Shown: positions 27,360 through 36,195 of the stretch, piece by piece
Position numbering within the stretch: position 1 is the first letter of the stretch
How the letters are laid out: every line of letters begins with the position of its first letter
Assembly: GCF_003391095.1 (NCBI RefSeq)
Contig: NZ_CP031447.1
Location: 62,001-126,000, forward strand
Reading direction: 5' to 3'
Length of the DNA stretch: 64,000 nt
From: Austwickia chelonae
GTDB lineage: Bacteria; Actinomycetota; Actinomycetes; Actinomycetales; Dermatophilaceae
Program-made: the position numbers and the translations under genes
The notes under the pieces: generated by a model
Told to the model about the DNA's origin: nothing
What the model saw: the letters and a program-made list of their open reading frames with translations, nothing else
Databases searched by the model: none

Positions 27360-27734
27360 TCACCGGCCACGGAAACGATCCAACTCCCGCCGCTCCCGCT
27401 TCGTCGGACGCCCCGCACCCCGCTCACGCAGAGCCACCGCCGCCGGACGCTCCTCCCGCGGCGGAGGCGGCGGCGACTCGTCGACCATCGCCTCCGCCGC
27501 GACCACCGCCCCCACCCGCTTGGACAACAACTTCTTCACCACCAGGATCCGTACCTGCGGACCACCCCGCACCACCACCCGATCCCCCGGACGCACCAGA
27601 GCCGACGGCTTCACCCGCACCCCATCGACATGCACATGGCCGGCCTTGCACGCCGTCGTGGCCAACGACCGGCTCTTGTACACCCGCACCGACCACAACC
27701 ACGAGTCCACCCGCACCCCAGAACTCTCCGCCAT
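27360..27734 (-). CDS. S4-domain RNA-binding protein (Hsp15-like)
   Basis: 124 residues. The S4 domain spans about 8-70 (VDSWLWSVRVYKSRSLATTA, GHVHVDGVRVKPS, VRPGDRVVV). The C-terminal half is charged and Pro/Arg-rich, ending in KRERRELDRFRGR. Hsp15-type proteins bind stalled 50S subunits carrying nascent chains and help recycle them. Length and layout match actinobacterial members. Single gene, diverging from the S33 peptidase gene. Confidence 0.9.
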   Translation of the reverse strand: MAESSGVRVDSWLWSVRVYKSRSLATTACKAGHVHVDGVRVKPSALVRPGDRVVVRGGPQVRILVVKKLLSKRVGAVVAAEAMVDESPPPPPREERPAAVALRERGAGRPTKRERRELDRFRGR

Positions 27735-27831
27735 GCACCGAGCCTAGCCCCGGCGAACCCTCCTCCCAGCAGTGCGAACCCGCTCCCGGACCACCGGCCG
27801 GGTGAAAGATTGTCACCGGCATACTTGCCCC

Positions 27832-29388
27832 ATGCCGCGTCACCGACGTCTCCATATCGTCACCGCGCTGGCGCTCGTCGCCGGCACCACCTCACCAGCC
27901 TCCGCCACCGAAGCCCCCCAACAACCCGCCGCGCCGCCGCCCACCACCACCCCCGCCGCGCCCGCCGGGCTCCCCCCGCTGAACTGGCAGAAATGCACCG
28001 GTGACCTCGACGGTCACGAGTGCTCCGAACTCCAGGTGCCCCTGGACCACAGCAAACCCGACGGCGAGAAGATCACCATCGCCCTCAGCCGGGCCGCCCA
28101 CACCGGACCCGAACGTCGCGGCGTGATCCTCGTCAACCCCGGCGGTCCCGGATTGGACGGACGATCCCGGGTCGGGATGGCCCGCAATGTCAGCAAAGAC
28201 ATCGCCGAGTCCTACGACTTCGTCGGCTTCGCCCCCCGAGGTGTCAGCGGCAGCAGACCCGAGCTGAAGTGCGAGCCGAAAGCACCCCGGCCCCACCGCA
28301 CCATCCCCCGCAACCAGGCCGACATCGACGCCTGGCTCGCCTACAGCCAGTCCACCGCAGAATCCTGCGCTACCGGAGACGGCGCGAAACTGCTCCCGTT
28401 CACCCGCACCACCGATATCGCCGACGACATGGACTGGATCCGCTCAGCCCTCGGCGTCGACAAGGTCACCTACTTCGGTGTCTCCTGGGGTACCTACCTC
28501 GGCCAGACCTTCGCCACCCGCCACCAGAACCGCATCGAACGGATGGTCTGGGACGGCGCCATCGACCCCAACGGCCAGTGGGCGGCGAACATCCTCGGCC
28601 AGAACGCCTCCTTCCAGAAGGCCGCCGACGCCTTCTTCAGCTGGATCGCCACCCGCGACGACGAATTCACACTCGGTAAGACCCACGGCGAGGTCAAGGC
28701 CAAGTACGAAGCCGGTCTGAAGAAACTCGAGGACAACCCCATCGACACCCCCCGGGGAAAGGTCACCTCGAACCAGCTCTCCAGCACGGCACTGTCCGCG
28801 ACCTACGGCGTCCACGACTGGAAACCCAAAGCCAAAGCCCTCTCCGACTTCCTCGTCCACGGCAAGACCGACGAACTGGGCGTCAGCCACCCACCCGACA
28901 ACGGGACGGCCGCCTACTGGGCCACCGAATGCAGCGAATCTCCGCGCCCCACGCCGCACTCCTGGGTGGCCTCTGCGAAGAAGTCGCACGAGGCCGGAAA
29001 CACCTTCGAATCCTGGGGGAACGCCTGGACCCACGCCCCGTGCACCTTCTGGAAGGTCAAACGGGACAGCACCCCCAAGATCGACGGCTCCCAGGTGAAG
29101 GTGCCCATCCTGATCGTGCACGACAGCGAGGACGCCGCCACCCCCTATCCGGGGGCGATGAAAGCACGATCCGCCTTCCCCTCCTCGCGGCTGGTCGTTC
29201 AGCAGGACGGCCGTAACCATGGCACCGCCTACATCGGCAACCAGTGCACCCAGCAGGCCGTCGACGACTTCTTCCGCGACGGAAAACTGCCCGCCCGCGC
29301 CGACGGTGACAAAGCGGACAAGACCTGCGGCGCTTTCACCGTCGACGACCACCTCAAACAACACGAGGACGGTCAAGGGCGCCGCTGA
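27832..29388 (+). CDS. Secreted S33-type alpha/beta hydrolase (tripeptidyl-aminopeptidase-like)
   Basis: 518 residues from ATG 27832. Signal peptide with RHRR n-region, hydrophobic core and AxA cleavage, followed by an Ala/Pro linker. Catalytic Ser218 lies in GVSWGTYLG; the oxyanion-side motif NPGGPGLDG and the Asp/His segments (VHDSEDAATPY; GRNHGTAY) are typical of the mycelial tripeptidyl aminopeptidase (SlpD/SlpE-like) family, which removes N-terminal peptides from secreted proteins. Several paired Cys probably form disulfides. Weak ribosome binding site; an earlier in-frame start would misplace the signal peptide. Confidence 0.9.
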   Translation: MPRHRRLHIVTALALVAGTTSPASATEAPQQPAAPPPTTTPAAPAGLPPLNWQKCTGDLDGHECSELQVPLDHSKPDGEKITIALSRAAHTGPERRGVILVNPGGPGLDGRSRVGMARNVSKDIAESYDFVGFAPRGVSGSRPELKCEPKAPRPHRTIPRNQADIDAWLAYSQSTAESCATGDGAKLLPFTRTTDIADDMDWIRSALGVDKVTYFGVSWGTYLGQTFATRHQNRIERMVWDGAIDPNGQWAANILGQNASFQKAADAFFSWIATRDDEFTLGKTHGEVKAKYEAGLKKLEDNPIDTPRGKVTSNQLSSTALSATYGVHDWKPKAKALSDFLVHGKTDELGVSHPPDNGTAAYWATECSESPRPTPHSWVASAKKSHEAGNTFESWGNAWTHAPCTFWKVKRDSTPKIDGSQVKVPILIVHDSEDAATPYPGAMKARSAFPSSRLVVQQDGRNHGTAYIGNQCTQQAVDDFFRDGKLPARADGDKADKTCGAFTVDDHLKQHEDGQGRR

Positions 29389-29421
29389 CGGGCTTGCCTC
29401 TCCGCTTCCGGTGAGTACATG

Positions 29422-29458
29422 ACTTCGGGGTCCAGGCCGATGGCCCGGACCCCGAAGT
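29422..29458. terminator. Bidirectional hairpin between convergent genes
   Basis: A perfect 12-bp stem (ACTTCGGGGTCC at 29422-29433 with its complement at 29447-29458), with an inner GGCC/GGCC pairing in the loop. It lies between the S33 gene and the ABC permease, which converge. Confidence 0.7.
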
Positions 29459-29479
29459 GCCAACCTGTGGGGACGACGT

Positions 29480-30694
29480 TCAATCGGCCGATCGCAGGGC
29501 CTCTTTGAAAGAGGTCTGCGAAGACGTCTGCATCAACGAATTGCGGTACATCCGTTCGCCGATCACCGTGGCGAACCCGGCGAAGAGCACGGTCACCGCC
29601 AAGGAGATGACAGCCTCCCACCAGGCGGCATCACCTTGCAGGAGACGCGTCGGCATCACCATCGACGAGGCGATCGGGATGTACGACGCCACCTTTGCCC
29701 AGGTGCCGGTCACGAACAAGGCGCCGAAGAAAGCCGCAGCCAAAAACATAGTCAACGGGGTCATCGTCTGCTGGAGGTCTTCGGTCCGGGTCGACATGGC
29801 CCCGGCGGCCGCCCACAGACACCCCAGAGCGAGGAAACCGGCCAGGAAGAAGACGACGTACCAGATCAGCCCGTTCGACATCGCCGGTAACAAGGAGGAG
29901 AGCGGAGTAAAGGTTGCGCCGACCACCCCGACACCGAGGTAGAGCACGAGCTGGCCCACTGCGATCACCGTGTTCCCGACGACCTTGCCGATCAGCAACT
30001 GTCGTACCGGGACCACCGCAGCCAGGATCTCCACGATCCGGGACTGCTTCTCCTCCAAGACCGACTGGGCGATCTGCACGCCGAAGACGATCACCGACAT
30101 GTAGAACAGGATCGCGAAAATAATTTTGACCGCGATAGATGCACCGCGTATGGCCTCGGCCTGGTCTGACAGAACCCTCGTCGATACGGCTGAGCGTCCC
30201 TCAACCTCTTGCACGGATGTCCCGGCCTGATCAGCGACTTCCGCCAACACTTGAGCCGACAGCACCTGCCGGATGTGCCGGACGAGATTCTCCGGCGGAT
30301 TCTCCTTCGCCGCGGCTTGCCAGCCGTGGCCCGAGCGAGTCAGCAGGACGTCGGCCTTCCCTTCGCGCAGTAGGGCCTCGGCTGCGCCCTGATCGGCAGC
30401 CTGGACGACTTCGACCCGGTCTTTCGCCTCTGCGGAGGAGACCGCCCGTCCGACCTTCTCCGCAAGCTCCTTACCCTCGTCGTTCACCACGACCACCGCT
30501 GTTGTCACGCCGCCCCCGGATGACAGGTATGTCGGGATCGCGATCGACCCCGCGATGAGCAGCAAGGTGAGTACTGTGCCGATGATGAAGCTCTTGGTGA
30601 GCGCTTTCGTGGTGATCTCCCGGCCGGCTACCAGGAGCCATGCATGCCGAGTGGATGCCCGGCGGTTTTCGCTCGACGACACAGGGGCGTTCAT
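29480..30694 (-). CDS. ABC-2 type exporter permease (NatB-like)
   Basis: 404 residues: N-terminal helix near 25-55, an extracytoplasmic domain of about 120 residues, then five to six helices from about 180 to 385. EEKQSRIVEILAAVVPVRQLLIGKV is the classic ABC-2/NatB motif. The ATG overlaps the stop of the ATPase gene upstream (ATGA). With that ATPase it forms an exporter of the sodium/drug/antimicrobial-peptide type; the substrate is unknown. Confidence 0.88.
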   Translation of the reverse strand: MNAPVSSSENRRASTRHAWLLVAGREITTKALTKSFIIGTVLTLLLIAGSIAIPTYLSSGGGVTTAVVVVNDEGKELAEKVGRAVSSAEAKDRVEVVQAADQGAAEALLREGKADVLLTRSGHGWQAAAKENPPENLVRHIRQVLSAQVLAEVADQAGTSVQEVEGRSAVSTRVLSDQAEAIRGASIAVKIIFAILFYMSVIVFGVQIAQSVLEEKQSRIVEILAAVVPVRQLLIGKVVGNTVIAVGQLVLYLGVGVVGATFTPLSSLLPAMSNGLIWYVVFFLAGFLALGCLWAAAGAMSTRTEDLQQTMTPLTMFLAAAFFGALFVTGTWAKVASYIPIASSMVMPTRLLQGDAAWWEAVISLAVTVLFAGFATVIGERMYRNSLMQTSSQTSFKEALRSAD

Positions 30695-31572
30695 GCGGTC
30701 ACCTCACGGTAGATCTCGCTCAGGCTCGGACGGACCGGAGTGAATTCGGACAGGCTTCCTCGGGACAGCGCTTCGGCGAGCAGCGCCTGTTTCGCCGTTT
30801 CATCGGCCAGTTCGACGAGCGCGGCTGTGCCGTCGACGTCGACGACGTGCACCCCTGACAGGTCGCGCACCCATCCGGCGTCGCTGCTCACCACGATCCG
30901 GTGACGGCACGGCCCGGCGGATCGCAATTCTTCGGCCGTGCCCTGGGCGACCACTCGGCCCTTGCTCAGCACGACCAGGCCGTCGCTGAGCCGGTCCACC
31001 AGGTCCAGCTGATGGCTGGAGAAGAGCACCGGCACGCCCTCCCGGGTGTGCTCACGCAGCAGGTCGGCCATGACGTCCACGCTCGTCGGGTCCAGCCCGG
31101 AGAACGGCTCGTCCAGGATCAACGCCTGCGGGCGGCTCATCACGGCTGCCGCGATCTGCACCCGCTGCTGGTTCCCCAAGGACAAGGATTCCAATTTGTC
31201 CTTCGCCCGGTCGGCCAGGCCGAACCGCTCCAGCAGCTCGGTCACCGAACGGCGTGCCTCGGGCCTGCTCATCCCGGCCAGCTGGCCCAGGTAGATCAGC
31301 TGACTGGCGACTCCTTGTTTCACGTACAGCCCGCGTTCTTCCGGCATGTAGCCGAAGGTGCGGCGGTCGGCGACCGTGGCCGGTCTGCCCTGCCAGAGCA
31401 CCTGGCCGCCATGGATCTGCAACAGGCCCATGATCATCCGCATGGTCGTCGTTTTCCCTGCACCGTTGCCGCCGACGAAACCGATCAGCTGACCGTCGGG
31501 CACCGTGAAGGAGACCTGGTCAACTGCCGTGTGATCACCGAAACGGCGGGTCAGCTCCTGTACTTCGAGCAT
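30691..31572 (-). CDS. ABC exporter ATP-binding protein (NatA-like)
   Basis: 293 residues from ATG 31572. Walker A GGNGAGKTTT near 32-41, Q-loop with GYMPEERGLY, signature LSLGNQQRVQIAAAV (LSxGxQ form found in the NatA/YhaQ group), Walker B LILDEPFSGLDP, switch SSHQ. The last 90 residues are the regulatory extension seen in NatA-like proteins. It drives the permease encoded downstream. The two-component system immediately upstream on the same strand probably controls the pair. Confidence 0.92.
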   Translation of the reverse strand: MLEVQELTRRFGDHTAVDQVSFTVPDGQLIGFVGGNGAGKTTTMRMIMGLLQIHGGQVLWQGRPATVADRRTFGYMPEERGLYVKQGVASQLIYLGQLAGMSRPEARRSVTELLERFGLADRAKDKLESLSLGNQQRVQIAAAVMSRPQALILDEPFSGLDPTSVDVMADLLREHTREGVPVLFSSHQLDLVDRLSDGLVVLSKGRVVAQGTAEELRSAGPCRHRIVVSSDAGWVRDLSGVHVVDVDGTAALVELADETAKQALLAEALSRGSLSEFTPVRPSLSEIYREVTA

Positions 31573-31610
31573 GTCGACACCTCTTCCCACCGGGTTCTGC
31601 GAGAGCGGCC

Positions 31611-31625
31611 GGTCGACGGTCGACC
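31611..31625. promoter_or_regulatory. Palindrome upstream of the ABC exporter operon
   Basis: GGTCGAC (31611-31617), G, GTCGACC (31619-31625): 7-bp arms, 39 bases upstream of the ATPase start, in the gap between the response regulator stop and the ABC genes. A candidate site for the neighbouring NarL-type regulator. Confidence 0.4.
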
Positions 31626-31698
31626 AGCCCTTACCGAAGAAACTAGGTGTCCAGGGCCCTGCCGCACCTCCCCTAGGAGGACGAACTCACGGTGCCGG

Positions 31699-32397
31699 TC
31701 ATTCCCCCGGATGGATGAGACCGGTTTCGTACGCGAGGACGACGGCCTGCACCCGATCCCGCACGTGGAGCTTCGACAGGCAGTTCGACACATGGGTCTT
31801 CACCGTCGACTCCCCGACGACCAGCTCCGCGGCGATCTCCGCATTCGACATGCCCCGGCCCACCCGCAGCAGGACTTCGCGTTCGCGGCAGGTCAAGGCT
31901 GCCAAGGCAGGATGCGCCGTGGCCTGCCCGTCGGGTGATGTCGGTCGAGCGGTCGTTCCAGCGGTCATCTCGGCGATGACCCGCCGGGTGACCTCCGGGG
32001 CGAGCAGGGCGTGACCCGATCCGACGGTGCGCACCGCCTCCACCAGATGTTCCGGGTCGGCATTCTTCAGCAGGAAACCGCTGGCCCCGGCCCGTAGCCC
32101 GTCGAACAGGTAGTCGTCCCGGTCGAAGGTCGTCAGGATGATGACCTTGCCCAGGTCTTCCTCGACGATCCGGCGGGTCGCCTCGACGCCGTCCATCACC
32201 GGCATCTGCACATCCATGAGGATCACATCCGGCCGTAACGCCTTGGCCTGGGCGATTGCGGTGGCCCCCTCGGCGGCTTCCCCGACCACCTCCAGGTCGT
32301 CCTCGATGGACAACATCAACCGGAAGCCGCTGCGGACCAGCGCCTGGTCGTCGACCAGGAGCACCCGTAACCGGTCGGCCTCGTCCGTGCTGGTCAT
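31699..32397 (-). CDS. NarL/LuxR-family response regulator
   Basis: 232 residues. Receiver domain 10-125 with acidic pair DD (16-17), phospho-acceptor Asp62 in LMDVQMP, Thr in TTFDRDD and the Lys in FLLKNADP. LuxR-type HTH at about 165-225 (LTCREREVLLRVGRGMSNAEIA, VGESTVKTHVSNCLSKL). The start overlaps the histidine kinase stop (ATGA), so the pair is translationally coupled. The likely target is the adjacent ABC exporter. Confidence 0.94.
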   Translation of the reverse strand: MTSTDEADRLRVLLVDDQALVRSGFRLMLSIEDDLEVVGEAAEGATAIAQAKALRPDVILMDVQMPVMDGVEATRRIVEEDLGKVIILTTFDRDDYLFDGLRAGASGFLLKNADPEHLVEAVRTVGSGHALLAPEVTRRVIAEMTAGTTARPTSPDGQATAHPALAALTCREREVLLRVGRGMSNAEIAAELVVGESTVKTHVSNCLSKLHVRDRVQAVVLAYETGLIHPGE

Positions 32398-33899
32398 GTC
32401 GTCCTCTCGTGGTTTCGTACGGGGGCGCCTTGCGGGTGGGTCGGCGGTGTCGAGGCCCCGGCGGGCGGGCTCGGCGGCGGACCTGGGGCCTGCGCTCGGG
32501 GAACGATGTTCAGCGGAAGTCGGACCCGCACCCGGTAGCCGCCGGTCGCTCGCGGCCCGATCTCCGAGGTGCCGCCGTGGGAGGCGACCCGCTCCCGCAT
32601 ACCGAGCAGCCCGAGCCCGCTGCCGGACGTTCCCCCGCGCGGACGCCCCTGGTCGAGGATCTCCGCCTCCACATATCGACGCCCGCTGTCGTCACCGACT
32701 CGGAGGACCACGGTCGCCGACGGTGACGTCGAATGCCGACGGACATTCGCCAACGCCTCCTGGACGGTGCGGTACAGCGACAACCCGATCGGCATCGGAA
32801 CCTGATCGAGGGTGCCCTTGCCGTCGTCGACGACCTGATAGGTCACCGAGAAACCCGGCGTACACGAGGCGTGGACGAGCTCGGCGATCTGTTCCACCCC
32901 CGGCTGAGGAGCCCGGTGCCCGGTGCCTGGATCTGCCGCGCCCAGCGCCTCGGCGGCGTTCTCGTCAAGCCCCCGCTTCCGCCGGTCGGTGTCGGCGCGA
33001 CGCAGCGTGCCCAACAGGCCACGCATCTCACCGACCGCCTGCCGGGAAGACACCTCGATCTGACCTAAAGCGGCCTCCGCCGACGCCGGATCCCGGCCCA
33101 TCACCCGGCGGGCCGCAGCCGCCTGCACCCCCATCACCGACACGTGATGGGCGACGACATCGTGCAATTCCCGGGCGATACGAAGCCGCTCCTCCACGAC
33201 CTTACGGTCGGCGAGCTCATCGGCCTGAGCAGCGATCAACGCAGCCTGCGCTTCCAACTGGGCATGACCCCGAGCCCGATGCCAAGCAGCCTGACCACCC
33301 AGGATGCCGCTGCCGAAATAGACGATATTCACGAGGAAGGTGTAGATGGTGTAGGCCGCCACATCGGAGAACAAGCCGTCTGGACGTGGGGTCCGCTGTT
33401 CCCAGGGAAGTAGTTGCTGAAAGGCCGTTCCAACAGCGAACTGCCAGGTGAGCGACCCGAACATCAGGACGAGTACCGCTACGGACAGCCCCATAGCTGC
33501 CCTACGAGAGCGTGCCCAAGCCAGGCCGCTACACAGAGCGAAGATATAAACGCACTGCATCGGGAAGGTCGCCATCACCGAAGTCACGGTGATGGCGCAG
33601 AGAAACATGTGCAATTGCAGATAGCCCATGGTCAGCAGTGGGTAGGAACGTCGCCAGATCAGTGGCAGAGTGCCTGCCGCGATCAGCAGATGTTGTAGCC
33701 AACGTGGATCGGAGACGAAATCCGGGTACCACCAGCTCCGGACCAGCTCCATGCCGAAGGCCGCGAAAGCCCACACCGCCACTGCGATCCACCGGTCATT
33801 GCGGCGCTGACGGGGACCTGGAGGTGGACGCTGCCAATCGTCATCGATCGCGAAGAAAATGCGGAGTCGTGCCTTGAACGTGGCGCAGGTCAAGGACAT
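32394..33899 (-). CDS. NarL-type sensor histidine kinase
   Basis: 501 residues from ATG 33899; the open frame extends upstream but that part is antisense or shifted sequence of another gene. Five to six membrane helices (about 38-205) without a large sensor domain, then HisKA_3 with phospho-acceptor His246 in ELHDVVAHH, and an HATPase_c domain with SLYRTVQEALANVRRHS (N box) and GSGLGLLGMRERV (G box). The C-terminal tail is Pro-rich. Such intramembrane-sensing kinases often respond to cell-envelope stress and control ABC exporters, as the context suggests. Confidence 0.9.
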   Translation of the reverse strand: MSLTCATFKARLRIFFAIDDDWQRPPPGPRQRRNDRWIAVAVWAFAAFGMELVRSWWYPDFVSDPRWLQHLLIAAGTLPLIWRRSYPLLTMGYLQLHMFLCAITVTSVMATFPMQCVYIFALCSGLAWARSRRAAMGLSVAVLVLMFGSLTWQFAVGTAFQQLLPWEQRTPRPDGLFSDVAAYTIYTFLVNIVYFGSGILGGQAAWHRARGHAQLEAQAALIAAQADELADRKVVEERLRIARELHDVVAHHVSVMGVQAAAARRVMGRDPASAEAALGQIEVSSRQAVGEMRGLLGTLRRADTDRRKRGLDENAAEALGAADPGTGHRAPQPGVEQIAELVHASCTPGFSVTYQVVDDGKGTLDQVPMPIGLSLYRTVQEALANVRRHSTSPSATVVLRVGDDSGRRYVEAEILDQGRPRGGTSGSGLGLLGMRERVASHGGTSEIGPRATGGYRVRVRLPLNIVPRAQAPGPPPSPPAGASTPPTHPQGAPVRNHERTT

Positions 33900-33909
33900 G
33901 ATCCTCACA

Positions 33910-34452
33910 TTAGGGGTTAACGGCGCTGCACAGCCTCCACCGTGAGGAGGAGACAGGGACGCTCGCAGCCACCACAGCCCACGTCGGAAAGCGCTCGCCG
34001 AGGTAGCAGTGCAGAAGCCCGAAGGTGAGGTAGTCCTGCCAGAACACCGAGACGGCCATCCACGCCATGTACAGGAAGACCGGCAGCGGAAGCTGGTAGT
34101 GGAAAGGCAACGCGATCGCCAGGACGACCAGCACCACATAGAGCTGTACCGCCCAGGAACGGGCGAAAAGCACCCGGTTGTAGCGCCGATGTGTCAGCAC
34201 GAGGACGACGGAGATCACCGCCGCGAGCACCGTCTCGATCAGCACCGCTGTCGCCCGGTCAGCGGTGAACTGGCTGCCTAAGCCATCCCGCCGCAGCCCC
34301 GTGGTCAGGCACCACAGACCGAACCATGCGGCGCAGACGACGAGGAGCGCCCACCACGGCAGGGGAGTTCTCTGATGCTCCTGTTCTGCGGTGTCATTCG
34401 ACGGGGTGTTGTTCGACAGGGAGCCCGGCGTTGGGAGCGTCATGCGACGCAT
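33910..34452 (-). CDS. Truncated CPBP-like membrane protein
   Basis: 180 residues with about four membrane helices (34-55, 70-92, 105-122, 125-145). The segment FWQDYLTFGLLHCYLGERF resembles the first motif of CPBP/Abi intramembrane proteases, though the canonical EE is replaced by QD. The family normally continues with two more motif-bearing helices; here the frame ends at an abnormal Ser/Arg/Cys-rich tail 10 bases before the kinase start. Probably a gene cut short by deletion; the product may be inactive. Start ATG with AAGG upstream. Confidence 0.55.
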   Translation of the reverse strand: MRRMTLPTPGSLSNNTPSNDTAEQEHQRTPLPWWALLVVCAAWFGLWCLTTGLRRDGLGSQFTADRATAVLIETVLAAVISVVLVLTHRRYNRVLFARSWAVQLYVVLVVLAIALPFHYQLPLPVFLYMAWMAVSVFWQDYLTFGLLHCYLGERFPTWAVVAASVPVSSSRWRLCSAVNP

Positions 34453-34496
34453 GATGGCACCTTGGGTGGGGTGGGGTTTCCCTTTGAAGGCATCTG

Positions 34497-34545
34497 AACA
34501 GCAAAACTCCTGATCAGATTGCGCCGGTGGGGAATTTTGTTAAGT
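34497..34545. repeat. Degenerate copy of the tRNA-Leu downstream region
   Basis: These 49 bases match 39008-39056 at about 40 positions without gaps, including GATTGC and GTTAAGT. The match ends where the tRNA 3' end begins in the other copy. No tRNA follows here. Either a lost tRNA gene or an old recombination scar. Confidence 0.6.
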
Positions 34546-34630
34546 TACGGCGCTCCCGACTATCGCTGTAGTGACTTCCGGGTGTGACCTGGACGATGGC
34601 GCGCCATGCCCCGACTCCGGGCCAAGGCGA

Positions 34631-35389
34631 TCAGGCGAGAGTCTGGGTGATCCGCGAGACCGTCGCGTTGTGCTGAACGAGGGCGGTCGCGCCATTGATG
34701 AGCGGGAGGTACGGTGCCCAGTGCTCGCAGTCGACATCTGCAAGGATCGGTACTCCGAGGCGACCAAGGGCATCGAGGGAGGCCTCGTGCTGGGTCAACG
34801 TGGGCGCCGTAGGGGCGAGGATGCGGCCAACGAGCACGGCCGCGGCGTCGTCGAAGAACCCATTGAGACGCATGCCGTGCAGGTTGCGGCAGATCGTCGG
34901 AGCGTCATCGCCAGCGGCCTCGACGTAGACGATCAGCGGTTCCCCGAGCGCCGCCAACGGTGCCGGGTCAAGGTAGCGGGTGCCGGCGAGGTCTGGGTGA
35001 TGCTTGCTCCGGACGGCATCCGTACGATGTCGAGCCAGTGCGCAAGGCCGTCCGGCTGCCGGCTCGGCGGAACCGATCGCTTCCCAGTCGAGCAGGTCGA
35101 TGAGGTCGATGAGGTCGATGGCAGTATCGCTGCCCCACGGCGGCACGATTGCCCGGACTTGTGGGTCCAGGAGCATGGCCTGAAGCTCGGCCGCGCGTTC
35201 CTTCGCAGGGGCGCTGACATGACCGTCGCCGTTCATACACCGGCCCATGCGCACCTCGAACCCGGCGTTGCGAACCGTGCGCACGGCAAAATCCAGGCGG
35301 GGCTGCAGCGGACCGGATGCACCCGAGGACGGGCTGGTCACCCCGACAATGTCGCTGTCATTCAGAGATGCAGGAAATTGCAGGTCCAT
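34631..35389 (-). pseudogene. S66 peptidase (LD-carboxypeptidase/MccF-like), internally deleted
   Basis: The N-terminal part (IVGVTSPSSGASG, FEVRMGRCM, ERAAELQAMLLDP, AIVPPWG) and C-terminal part (EPLIVYVEAAGDDAP, RNLHGMRLNGFF, ADVDCEHWAPYLPL) are clear S66 sequences. Between them the GYSD segment carrying the catalytic Ser is missing. A piece of the middle (HWLDIVRMPSGASITQTSP) is readable only in another frame (about 34985-35045). A triplicated AGGTCGATG word near 35094-35120 adds a local repeat (LIDLIDLLD). The frame stays open by chance, giving 252 residues instead of about 340. The product would lack its active site. Confidence 0.75.
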
Positions 35390-35446
35390 ACTGCCAAGCT
35401 ACGCGACGTCCCACTCTGCGGTATTTCCCTCGCCGGTCGAGCGGCA

Positions 35447-35692
35447 CTACGGATGGAAGGCCGAGCACGAGTCATGGATCAGGCCCGGCAGGGTGGCCTC
35501 CCCCGAGTGGATCCCGCCACCCAGATCCTCAGCTGCCTCGATTACGTGAACGGAGACCCCGGACCGAGCAAGGGTCAATGCGGACGTTAGCCCGTTCGTC
35601 CCGCTTCTGATTCCTCCCTTCGATTCGATCAAGCGTTTCGGGTGGGGTTCAGGACTAGCGCACGACGGCCCGGTAGGCCGCGTACGCGACAA
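35447..35692 (-). pseudogene. N-terminal fragment of a phytoene-dehydrogenase-like FAD oxidoreductase
   Basis: About 45 residues are recognisable: SGTNGLTSALTLARSGVSVH (degenerate GxGxxG Rossmann loop), then VIEAAEDLGGGIHSGEA and HDSCSAFHP, the usual opening of CrtI-like proteins. A stop follows at once, and the start region before it is scrambled. The remaining 450 or so residues are gone; the S66 remnant begins 57 bases downstream. Confidence 0.7.
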
Positions 35693-35716
35693 ACGCCGCT
35701 CTTACTGATCACCCGG

Positions 35717-35899
35717 CTACTGTCGGGGAGCTCTGGGGCGGGAACCTCGACCGAACATGAGAGCCCCCGCGGCGCCGATCCCGACGCCGAGGATCACGCT
35801 CACCACCGCGCGGGTGCCGGTCTCTGTCCCGTCGAACATGACAAAGGCCAGCGGCGCAGTCACCATGAAGCCGATGACGCCCAGCATTGTCTTGGTCAT
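35717..35899 (-). CDS. Small two-helix membrane protein
   Basis: 60 residues from ATG 35899, with AGGGAA at good spacing. Two hydrophobic segments (about 4-22 and 30-50) joined by an acidic turn (FDGTETGTR), and a short Arg-rich tail. No family recognised; small membrane proteins of this kind are common in actinobacteria. A longer frame exists upstream but has no coding character. Confidence 0.6.
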   Translation of the reverse strand: MTKTMLGVIGFMVTAPLAFVMFDGTETGTRAVVSVILGVGIGAAGALMFGRGSRPRAPRQ

Positions 35900-36195
35900 C
35901 ACAATTCCCTTCGCTTTCTTGCTGTCGATTCGGGTCACAGTGCGAGTGTGGCAGGAAGCACGGAAAAGGCTTCGGATTCGGCGCGAACGTCTCTCAGCTG
36001 TGTGTCCGCGAGTGCCCGGTAGGCACCGCTCCGCTCGTTGCGCATCTCCTGTTCGCTCGCGCGCGGCACCCCATAGGTGAGGTTGGCTCTGGTCGTGCCC
36101 CGCATCAAACGTGTCAAAGACGTCCGAGGGCGTATATCTCACACGGGTTTCGAGTGTTGACCCGTAAGTGATTGCCCACAGTTGGTGGAGACTCG

